From: Clostridia bacterium
GTDB lineage: Bacteria > Bacillota > Clostridia > Christensenellales > Borkfalkiaceae
Reading direction: 5' to 3'
Assembly: GCA_017397305.1 (NCBI GenBank)
Contig: JAFQJB010000022.1
Location: 1-54,735, forward strand
Length of the DNA stretch: 54,735 nucleotides
Positions 49,480 to 54,735 of this stretch are shown piece by piece. Each line of letters opens with the position of its first letter. Position 1 is the first letter of the stretch. The notes beneath the pieces were generated by a model that saw nothing but the letters and a program-made list of their open reading frames with translations, did not search any database and was not told where the DNA came from. The position numbers were made by a program, and so were the translations under genes.

Positions 49480-50082
49480 ATGAAGATAAAGGAAGCAACC
49501 TTTATAACAAGCGTGGCTAGTAAAGATAAGTTCTTAAAAGTGAATAAGCCACTAATCGCAATTTGCGGAAAGTCTAACGTGGGCAAAAGTTCACTAATAA
49601 ATATGCTCGCAAACCGCAAAAAACTTGCAAAAACCTCGGTTACCCCTGGTAGAACAAGGCTTATCAACTACTTCGACTTTGGTGAATTCGTGCTTGCCGA
49701 CCTCCCCGGTTACGGCTTTGCAAAGGTCAGCAAAGAAGAAAAGAAAAAGTGGGGGCAACTCTTAGAGAGTTTTTTAGCAACCCAAGATATTAAACTTGTG
49801 CTCTCACTTGTAGATATCCGCCACGACCCGACGAGTGACGATAAAATGATGGTAGATTATCTCTATCACTATGCGCTCCCCTTTAACCTTATAGCCACAA
49901 AGGCGGATAAACTGCCGAAAACAAAGGTTAAACCCCGCTTAAAAGAGATTGCAACCGAACTTTGCGTTGGTATTGCCGACCTCACCGCATCTAGTGCGGA
50001 AACGGGCTTTGGTAAGGAAGAAATCTTATCTAAAATCGAGCAAGCAATTTCGGTAGCAAAAGAAGAAATTGTGGAAGAATAA
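49480..50082 (+). CDS. ysxC: Ribosome biogenesis GTP-binding protein YsxC/EngB
   Basis: This 200-residue GTPase assists late assembly of the 50S subunit. GTP motifs are complete: GKSNVGKSS (G1), TPGRT (G2), DLPGYGFA (G3), TKADK (G4) and SSAETGFG (G5). Length is typical. It is the last gene of the uvrC-HAD-lon-ysxC series and is followed by a strong terminator. GGAG lies before the ATG. Confidence 0.96.
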   Translation: MKIKEATFITSVASKDKFLKVNKPLIAICGKSNVGKSSLINMLANRKKLAKTSVTPGRTRLINYFDFGEFVLADLPGYGFAKVSKEEKKKWGQLLESFLATQDIKLVLSLVDIRHDPTSDDKMMVDYLYHYALPFNLIATKADKLPKTKVKPRLKEIATELCVGIADLTASSAETGFGKEEILSKIEQAISVAKEEIVEE

Positions 50083-50100
50083 TTTTATAATTTAAAAGCA

Positions 50101-50130
50101 AAACCCCCGTGGAAAACTCCACGGGGGTTT
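50101..50130. terminator. Shared bidirectional terminator
   Basis: AAACCCCCGTGGA (50101-50113), loop AAAC, TCCACGGGGGTTT (50118-50130) form a perfect 13-base stem between ysxC and the convergent XRE gene. Confidence 0.9.
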
Positions 50131-50135
50131 AAGTT

Positions 50136-50393
50136 TTATTCTAAATCAATATTTTCGCTACTAAAAGAGGGGTGGTTTATAAACTCACTTGGTGTTATAC
50201 CTAAGCCGTTTGATAGAAGAATTATGGTTTTTAAGGATATTCCCCTCGTTCTTCTTTGCATAATGCTTTTTAGGGTAGGAAAAGGCACCCCGCTTAATTG
50301 AGCGAGTTTATACTGCGATAGATTTTTTTGCTCCATATAAAAATATAGCCTTTCCACCACAACGTCGTTTAGTGTTTTAACTTTTTCTTTCAT
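50136..50393 (-). CDS. XRE-family transcriptional regulator, single HTH domain
   Basis: This 85-residue protein is a single helix-turn-helix domain: RLYFYMEQKNLSQYKLAQLS followed by GVPFPTLKSIMQRRTRGISL and KTIILLSNGLGITPSEF. The start at 50393 is chosen over an in-frame ATG further upstream because AAGGGGA precedes it and the longer form would add an untypical hydrophobic stretch. It lies divergent to two zinc-ribbon membrane-protein genes, and the region between holds repeated GGATGA/TCATCC half-sites around a strong promoter. It is probably their repressor and its own. Confidence 0.82.
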   Translation of the reverse strand: MKEKVKTLNDVVVERLYFYMEQKNLSQYKLAQLSGVPFPTLKSIMQRRTRGISLKTIILLSNGLGITPSEFINHPSFSSENIDLE

Positions 50394-50432
50394 TTTTATC
50401 CCCTTATCTATATTGTACCCTATATAAAACAA

Positions 50433-50482
50433 AAAAATAGGATGATAGGTCATCCAAATGGTTGACACATCATCCTATTTTT
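50433..50482. promoter_or_regulatory. Operator-like inverted repeats in the XRE / zinc-ribbon intergenic region
   Basis: AAAAATAGGATGAT (50433-50446) and ATCATCCTATTTTT (50469-50482) are perfect 14-base arms. A third half-site makes GGATGA-tagg-TCATCC (50440-50455). The 3' arm lies within the spacer of the promoter at 50462-50491. Such sites suit binding by the divergent XRE regulator. Confidence 0.65.
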
Positions 50483-50491
50483 AGGTATAAT
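50462..50491 (+). promoter_or_regulatory. Consensus sigma-A promoter of the zinc-ribbon genes
   Basis: TTGACA (50462-50467), 18 bases, TATAAT (50486-50491), both boxes perfect. Confidence 0.8.
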
Positions 50492-50515
50492 CTAATAAAA
50501 AACGGAGGAAGAAGA

Positions 50516-51127
50516 ATGTTAATAAGTTGTCCTAACTGCGGAAAGCCTGTCAGCGACAAGGCAGAGCAGTGTCAACATTGTAAATTTATTTTGGGTACGG
50601 CAACTATTAAACCGCAAGAAACTATTGCACCCAAAGTGGAAAACAAAGACCAGGCTCCAATAAAGGTGCATAAAACAGTAAGCCAAGAGAAAAAAGATTT
50701 TTATTCTCTTGATAAAGATGATAGGGATGGGTTGCTTCTTCGGTTTGGCGTGGACGAGCCTTTGCAATATAAGGTTATCCACTCTAAAGATATTAACGTA
50801 AAAATGCAACTTATTTTTGGCGGAATTGCTATATTGCTCTCTATAGTTAGTTTGATAATTCTTTTTACGCTGGGTAAAAAAGTTTTGAGCGTTCCCAATC
50901 CCAGTGCGATTGATTTTATAATTGCGTTTGGTGGGCTTGGGTTAAGTTTTATCTTATGGATTGTATTTATAATTTTTATTATAATTTTAAAAGCAACAAG
51001 GCAAAAATTTATTTTCGCAAGCAAGCGTTTTGAATCGTGGCTTAATAAACGTGGAATCGAAGGCTATGCGATAGCCCAAACGGTCAATGCGATAGAAATA
51101 CGCAAATTACAAGATTTAGATTTATAA
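50516..51127 (+). CDS. Zinc-ribbon membrane protein
   Basis: This 203-residue protein has an N-terminal zinc ribbon with C5-x2-C8 and C19-x2-C22 (CPNCGKPVSDKAEQCQHC). A polar linker follows, then two transmembrane helices (about 103-124 and 138-162) and a short basic C-terminal part. The start at 50516 has GGAGG at 50504-50508. It shares its ribbon and general layout with the next gene, with which it forms a two-gene operon behind an operator-covered promoter. The function is unknown; zinc-ribbon membrane proteins of this type often act in envelope processes or secretion, but nothing here proves that. Confidence 0.75.
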   Translation: MLISCPNCGKPVSDKAEQCQHCKFILGTATIKPQETIAPKVENKDQAPIKVHKTVSQEKKDFYSLDKDDRDGLLLRFGVDEPLQYKVIHSKDINVKMQLIFGGIAILLSIVSLIILFTLGKKVLSVPNPSAIDFIIAFGGLGLSFILWIVFIIFIIILKATRQKFIFASKRFESWLNKRGIEGYAIAQTVNAIEIRKLQDLDL

Positions 51128-51140
51128 TAAAGGAGAAATC

Positions 51141-52061
51141 ATGATAATAAACTGTCCTGAATGTGGGAAAAAGACGGCAATGCTTAACGATACTTGTGAG
51201 CACTGCGGAATCAAACTTAAAAAATGTCCCGAATGTGAAAACGTTATGGAGTACAGCCAAACGACTTGCGATTATTGCGGTTATATTTTTGAAGTAAAGG
51301 AAGAAAAAACGGTTGAAGAGGTAGTTGAGAAGGAAGATAACTTCGAAAAGTTAAGAAAGAAAGCCGTTAATTTATCCGCATTTGCTCAAAGTGAAAACAA
51401 AAAGTATCGAAAAATTGGGGGGATATTAGAAGGAGTTAGTTTTGCTATACTTATTGTTGTGATTGTTATAGGTTTATTGTATACAAACTCGTCGAGAGTG
51501 CTTACATTGAGCAAAGCAAGAACAATTATTTCAGTTTGTAAAGTAGTTTTAATATTAGATGTGCTAGTTAATATTTTATCAAACGTAATTAAAGAATTTA
51601 GAACAATATTTAGTGTTAGTGCAATAAATAGGAAAATTAAATCGATGAAGTTTGATTATAAAACGTACTACAAAAGTCCTGCGACTGTTAAGAAAATTGA
51701 TGGCAGTTCCGACTGGAAGAGTTGGGGGGAGCTTGAATTAAGTTGGGGAGAGGTTGAACTAATTAATGCTGTACGCTACAAGGAAGACCCTTCCAAGAAA
51801 ACCCCCGTAATTTTATCCGCACTTGTGGATATAATATGCTGGACAGTTATTGCTATCTGCGCTTATATTTTCATGTCTAATATGATAGAGCAAACGGTTT
51901 TAGGTGCGTATTTTGGGACAGGGGGATATAAATTTAAATTTACTACTGAATTAATAGTTGCAATTGTATTTTTAGTGATTGATATTATTTTTGGACTCTT
52001 CCTTGATAACGAAAATAAAAAAGCTATCGAGTGGGCAAAGAAACAACAAAAAAATGCATAA
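51141..52061 (+). CDS. Membrane protein with two zinc ribbons
   Basis: This 306-residue protein opens with two consecutive zinc ribbons: C5, C8, C19, C22 and C29, C32, C43, C46, all in CxxC pairs. An acidic linker (about 51-65) follows, then four hydrophobic segments in two pairs (about 96-116 and 130-152; 230-250 and 268-290). A soluble middle part (about 160-220) contains WGELELSWGEVELI. Codon use is more AT-rich than in neighbouring genes, which could mean more recent acquisition. It follows the first zinc-ribbon gene after 13 bases with AAAGGAG. Function unknown. Confidence 0.72.
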   Translation: MIINCPECGKKTAMLNDTCEHCGIKLKKCPECENVMEYSQTTCDYCGYIFEVKEEKTVEEVVEKEDNFEKLRKKAVNLSAFAQSENKKYRKIGGILEGVSFAILIVVIVIGLLYTNSSRVLTLSKARTIISVCKVVLILDVLVNILSNVIKEFRTIFSVSAINRKIKSMKFDYKTYYKSPATVKKIDGSSDWKSWGELELSWGEVELINAVRYKEDPSKKTPVILSALVDIICWTVIAICAYIFMSNMIEQTVLGAYFGTGGYKFKFTTELIVAIVFLVIDIIFGLFLDNENKKAIEWAKKQQKNA

Positions 52062-52075
52062 AAATTACACAAATA

Positions 52076-52104
52076 AAAAAACGCTGATTTTTCAGCGTTT
52101 TTAT
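52076..52104. terminator. Shared bidirectional terminator
   Basis: The hairpin ACGCTGA (52081-52087) with TCAGCGT (52092-52098) is flanked by A- and T-runs. It lies between the zinc-ribbon operon and the convergent gene. Confidence 0.82.
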
Positions 52105-52106
52105 TT

Positions 52107-52784
52107 TTATTCAATTTTTTCGCCGTAGAGTTTGATTCTCATACGGGGAAGGGCGGTTTCCGCATCGCCAAGCGGTTCTAGGGCACGGCGATAATCGTGC
52201 TTGTCACAAAAGGTTTTAAGTTCACTGCTTAGCCTATTAAAGTTGCGGTTTTGCGTAGAAGATAGCACCGAAACGTATTCGTCTTTCATAAAGCCAGCAA
52301 AAGATGAGTAACGCAAAAGTTCGGCATAGTGGTGTAGACAAAAGCCTTTAGAGGATATGATTGACTTAAAAAAGTCTTTCTCTTTGGTAAACATTTGCGC
52401 AATGGTTTTATAGTATTTAACCATACTATCCTCAGTCAAAGAGCAAATTACGCACCTTTTACTTGCATCGTCAATTTGCTCGGCAAGTTTTTTTGCTTGC
52501 TTTGCGCTTTTAATCTCGCCCATATAATTCTGCAATACTTCGGCACGCGTGCCTATTTGAAGCGCGACTGACAATTTATTTTGTCTAGTAAAGAGCATAT
52601 CGAAGTGGCGGGAACAAAACCCTTTTTTGCCAACGGTGATTCTTGTGTTTTCTTCCATGACCGCATCGTTTAGAAACTCGTGCAAAAATTGTTCCTCAAC
52701 AATTTTTTGTATTTCGCACAGCGGACATTCACAATCAACCTTAAACTTTTCTTTAATTAAACCTGTATCAATATGGTATGCCAT
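52107..52784 (-). CDS. Cys/His-rich cytoplasmic protein, probably DUF6062 family
   Basis: This 225-residue soluble protein contains a duplicated pattern of metal-type motifs. C18, C20 and C23 (CECPLC) pair with GFCSRHF (C57, H60), and CVIC (C111, C114) pairs with GFCLHHY (C149, H151, H152). The two halves look like an internal duplication. This resembles clostridial proteins annotated as DUF6062, of unknown function; zinc or iron binding is likely but not shown. There is no signal peptide or membrane segment. The gene has no SD, and its -10 box ends six bases before the ATG, so its mRNA should be leaderless. Confidence 0.65.
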   Translation of the reverse strand: MAYHIDTGLIKEKFKVDCECPLCEIQKIVEEQFLHEFLNDAVMEENTRITVGKKGFCSRHFDMLFTRQNKLSVALQIGTRAEVLQNYMGEIKSAKQAKKLAEQIDDASKRCVICSLTEDSMVKYYKTIAQMFTKEKDFFKSIISSKGFCLHHYAELLRYSSFAGFMKDEYVSVLSSTQNRNFNRLSSELKTFCDKHDYRRALEPLGDAETALPRMRIKLYGEKIE

Positions 52785-52790
52785 ACAAGT

Positions 52791-52819
52791 ATTATACCAA
52801 AAGAGTGGGTAAAATTCAA
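52791..52819 (-). promoter_or_regulatory. Sigma-A promoter of the Cys/His-rich protein gene, giving a leaderless mRNA
   Basis: On the minus strand TTGAAT (52819-52814), 17 bases, TATAAT (52796-52791), then six bases to the ATG at 52784. The predicted start is the first base of the start codon. Confidence 0.7.
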
Positions 52820-52827
52820 GTGATTGC

Positions 52828-52856
52828 TTGATTTTATTATAAACAAGGTATATAAT
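52828..52856 (+). promoter_or_regulatory. Promoter of the hydrolase-patatin pair
   Basis: TTGATT (52828-52833), 17 bases, TATAAT (52851-52856). It is back to back with the promoter at 52791-52819 and has a normal leader with GAGG before the ATG at 52887. Confidence 0.7.
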
Positions 52857-52886
52857 AAAAACATAAAGTTGAATTTGAGGTTACTT

Positions 52887-53711
52887 ATGATTGCAAAAAG
52901 AATTGATTTGTATAAAGAATTTAACCTAACCCGCCCAGAAGGTGGTGCGGGATATTTGGACACCTTTGTTCTTGACCCCATTTATCAGGGCAGAATTCGT
53001 CCCGCAATGCTAGTTATTGCAGGGGGCGGATATTCGGCGGTGTCCCTTCGCGAAAAAGAGCCTATTGCGTTAAGTTACGCAGTGCAAGGTTTGACTACTT
53101 TTACGCTTACCTATTCGTGTAAGCCCTTGCATTTCCCTACGCAACTATTGGAAGCCTCTATGGCGATGATTTATATAAGGGAACACGCTGAAGAATTTAT
53201 GATTGACCCTCAAAAAATTTGTGCTGTCGGCTTTTCGGCTGGCGGGCACTTAACGGGTATGCTCGCAACACTTTTCGATTGCAAGGAAGTTAAAGAAACG
53301 TTTGGGGAAAGGGCAAAACTTATTAAGCCAAACGAAGTTATTTTCTCTTATGCCGTTGTCAGCAACGAATACTTTGCACATCAAGGTAGCATAACAAATA
53401 TTTCTGGCGGTTGCAAACGTCTTGCAAATAGATTATCTATCGAAAAACACATTAAGAAGAACAGCCCCCCTGCGTTTATTTGGGGCACGCTTAACGACGG
53501 GGTGGTTCCGTCCGAAAACTCTTTTGCTCTTGCTAGGGCGTATAAGGAAAAGGGTATTCCGTTTGAGTTTCATATATTCGAAAACGGCTCGCACGGGCTG
53601 TCGGTTGCAACAAAAGAAACAAGGTTTGTTAACGAGCCCGTTCAAGCTTGGATAGGGCTTTCGGTAACGTGGTTAAAACAAAGGGGATACGTTATTAAGG
53701 ACGTGGAGTAA
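52887..53711 (+). CDS. Alpha/beta hydrolase, acetyl-esterase-like
   Basis: This 274-residue hydrolase of the BD-FAE / lipase-esterase type has an oxyanion segment VIAGGGYSAVS, the nucleophile elbow VGFSAGGH with S117, the acid in GTLNDGVVP and the catalytic His in NGSHGLS. It probably cleaves acetyl or similar esters, for example on xylan or glycan fragments. No signal peptide is seen, so it should act inside the cell. The ATG at 52887 is preferred to an upstream ATG because GAGG lies six bases before it and the promoter start falls inside the longer version. It is cotranscribed with the patatin gene one base downstream. Confidence 0.85.
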   Translation: MIAKRIDLYKEFNLTRPEGGAGYLDTFVLDPIYQGRIRPAMLVIAGGGYSAVSLREKEPIALSYAVQGLTTFTLTYSCKPLHFPTQLLEASMAMIYIREHAEEFMIDPQKICAVGFSAGGHLTGMLATLFDCKEVKETFGERAKLIKPNEVIFSYAVVSNEYFAHQGSITNISGGCKRLANRLSIEKHIKKNSPPAFIWGTLNDGVVPSENSFALARAYKEKGIPFEFHIFENGSHGLSVATKETRFVNEPVQAWIGLSVTWLKQRGYVIKDVE

Positions 53712-53712
53712 T

Positions 53713-54498
53713 ATGGCAAAAAAGTGGGGGTTGGTGCTCGGCGCGGGCGGAAGCCGTGGCGTTGCGCACGCAGGGTTTATCAAGGCCTTAGAAGAAGAAA
53801 ATATCTTTCCCGATTATATCACCGGCAGTTCTATGGGCGCGGTGGTTGGCAGTTGCTATGCTTTGGGGCTGACTGCCGATTTTATGAAAGGGGAACTTTT
53901 AAGTTTAAAGCCGAGAAAACTTATCGACCTATCCTTTGCGCCTTTTAGGAACAAAGCACTTCTGCGCTCTAAAAAGGTGCGTAAAAAAATGCACTCTTAT
54001 CTTGGCGACGTTACTTTTGACCAGCTCAAAATCCCTTTTCGCTGTGTTTCTGTCGACGTTATAAGTGGAAAGACAAAAGTGTTCTCGTCAGCTGAAAAGG
54101 TGCTTGACGGGGTTTTGGCAAGTTCTGCAATTCCTTGCGTGTTTAAGCCCGTTGCTTATGAAGATATGCTTCTCGTTGACGGTGGACTTAAATGCCGTCT
54201 TCCTATTGATGAGATTAGGGATATGGGAGCCGAAGTTGTTGTCGTTATAGACGTTCTTGGCGATTTTAGAGAGATGAAGGGGAAGAAAAGGCTTCCCGCA
54301 ATGCTGTTTAGAACTCTAGACGTTTACGATACCGCCCTTGCAAAAGAAAAACTTAAAAATCAATCGCCCGACCTCTATTTAGAGCCAAATCTTGGCGATA
54401 TGTCGCAGTATAAATTCAAAAAACTCGATTTCGCTTTTGAAAAAGGCTACGAACTAGGCAAAGAAGCAATAAATAAAATTAAGCAATTGATTTTGTAA
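53713..54498 (+). CDS. Patatin-like phospholipase (RssA-type)
   Basis: This 261-residue member of the patatin/NTE lipase family begins with the oxyanion loop LGAGGSRGVAHAG. The nucleophile S40 sits in GSSMG, and the catalytic Asp is D156 in LVDGGL. Both dyad residues are present, so it should be an active acyl hydrolase on phospholipids or related lipids. The position one base behind an esterase gene suggests a joint lipid or ester-hydrolysing role, but the natural substrate is not evident. GGAG lies before the ATG. Confidence 0.88.
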   Translation: MAKKWGLVLGAGGSRGVAHAGFIKALEEENIFPDYITGSSMGAVVGSCYALGLTADFMKGELLSLKPRKLIDLSFAPFRNKALLRSKKVRKKMHSYLGDVTFDQLKIPFRCVSVDVISGKTKVFSSAEKVLDGVLASSAIPCVFKPVAYEDMLLVDGGLKCRLPIDEIRDMGAEVVVVIDVLGDFREMKGKKRLPAMLFRTLDVYDTALAKEKLKNQSPDLYLEPNLGDMSQYKFKKLDFAFEKGYELGKEAINKIKQLIL

Positions 54499-54519
54499 GC
54501 GCAAAATAAACAAAAAATT

Positions 54520-54558
54520 TATCAAACGGCAATAAAAAACGTTGATATTTTTTTTCTT
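54520..54558 (+). terminator. Probable terminator of the hydrolase-patatin pair
   Basis: TATCAAACG (54520-54528) and CGTTGATA (54540-54547) pair with one bulged A, followed by a long T-run. Confidence 0.6.
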
Positions 54559-54570
54559 TTATGATAATAT
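54542..54570 (+). promoter_or_regulatory. Possible promoter of the tRNA locus
   Basis: TTGATA (54542-54547) with TAATAT (54565-54570) at 17 bases, or GATAAT (54563-54568) at 15. It overlaps the preceding terminator. Confidence 0.4.
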
Positions 54571-54598
54571 GATTAGGCAAATTTGTTTAATCTTATAA

Positions 54599-54637
54599 GC
54601 TGGTGTGGCTCAGTCGGTAGAGCAGCTGATTCGTAAT
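54599..54637 (+). pseudogene. 5' half of a tRNA-Thr(CGT) gene, interrupted in the anticodon arm
   Basis: The acceptor 5' strand GCTGGTG, TG, D-stem GCTC/GAGC with loop AGTCGGTA, anticodon 5' stem GCTGA and loop TTCGTAA (anticodon CGT at 54632-54634) are all normal. The expected TCAGC of the anticodon stem, the T-arm and the acceptor 3' strand do not follow. Instead comes a hairpin-rich sequence. GCTGGTG begins again at 54729 and the window ends there, so an intact copy may lie just beyond. Confidence 0.7.
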
Positions 54638-54728
54638 TTCGTGCGATGCACGAAGGCGTTCGCTTCGCTCGGCTCCATCAGGTCTTGCGACCTGCCGTTG
54701 TTCCACCCGTAAAATTAAAACTAAATAA
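54638..54728 (+). repeat. Hairpin-rich sequence inserted after the tRNA-Thr 5' half
   Basis: Three compact hairpins or near-hairpins follow one another: TTCGTGC-GAT-GCACGAA (54638-54654), CGTTCGCTTCGCTCG-like sequence, and CAGGTC-TTGC-GACCTG (54679-54694). No protein frame is visible. It resembles a small palindromic repeat element. Confidence 0.5.
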
Positions 54729-54735
54729 GCTGGTG
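54729..54735 (+). tRNA. Possible start of a second tRNA-Thr copy (truncated by the window end)
   Basis: The last seven bases, GCTGGTG, repeat the 5' acceptor strand of the tRNA at 54599, and both are preceded by TAA. Only seven bases are visible, so this is a guess from the repeat. Confidence 0.3.

Noticed and set aside
54638..54728. Group I intron in the tRNA anticodon loop
   Set aside because: The insert is only about 90 bases, has no group I core elements, and no 3' tRNA half resumes after it.

Overview
The window is a 54.7 kb, moderately AT-rich stretch of a bacterial chromosome with closely packed genes, short intergenic gaps, strong Shine-Dalgarno (SD) sequences and many hairpin-plus-T-run terminators. 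A Clostridia-type (Firmicutes) endospore former is indicated by spoIIGA-sigE, sigG, a YlmC/YmxH-family gene, a spoIIQ-like M23 gene behind a YwmB-like gene, AddAB-type recombination genes, lepA-hemW, uvrC and lon-ysxC. The species cannot be named from sequence alone. The several lipoproteins, including InlB-type and BspA-type repeat proteins, would fit an uncultured gut lineage; that is inference.

Layout. 1-7.5 kb: 3' part of tuf, an HU gene, a divergent dehydroquinate-synthase-like protein, a YwmB/SpoIIQ-like pair, an M1-type peptidase lipoprotein and two further lipoproteins. 7.6-16.4 kb: addB-addA, a membrane protein and an InlB-repeat lipoprotein. 16.4-20.2 kb: a glycerophosphodiesterase gene divergent from lepA-hemW. 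20.3-24.3 kb: sporulation block spoIIGA-sigE, a convergent D-malate/tartrate-type dehydrogenase, sigG and ylmC. 24.5-27.5 kb: a second EF-G-type GTPase and a 1-phosphofructokinase. 27.6-36.1 kb: an eight-gene aromatic amino acid operon (aroF-tyrA-aroB-aroA-aroC-pheA-aroEK fusion-aroQ) covering all steps to chorismate plus the Tyr and Phe branches; it is preceded by a Phe/Tyr-rich leader peptide and an attenuator. 36.2-43.4 kb: SulP transporter, iron-type alcohol dehydrogenase, an XRE/PH-domain membrane protein module, class II aldolase, M29 aminopeptidase and GAPDH. 43.4-44.1 kb: tandem intergenic repeats and a small Asn/Cys-rich protein gene. 44.1-50.1 kb: ArsR-type regulator, uvrC, HAD phosphatase, lon, ysxC. 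50.1-54.5 kb: a second XRE module with two zinc-ribbon membrane proteins, a Cys/His-rich protein, an esterase-like hydrolase and a patatin-like phospholipase. The window ends in a broken tRNA-Thr(CGT) and the first bases of what may be a second copy.

The most interesting material is regulatory. (1) The aro operon has a complete ribosome-mediated attenuation design: promoter, 16-residue leader peptide with 7 Phe/Tyr, mutually exclusive hairpins and a terminator. (2) Three genes (addB, uvrC and a Cys/His-rich protein gene) have a consensus -10 box ending exactly six bases before the start codon and no SD, so their mRNAs should be leaderless; ylmC looks similar with a sigma-E-like promoter. (3) The sigG SD is sequestered in a small hairpin. 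(4) Two start codons sit directly behind terminator-like hairpins whose 3' arms supply the SD. (5) Two small XRE repressor genes face membrane-protein genes across promoters covered by inverted repeats. (6) A repeat family occurs downstream of gapA and in the aro leader. No CRISPR array, insertion sequence, prophage or rRNA gene was seen.
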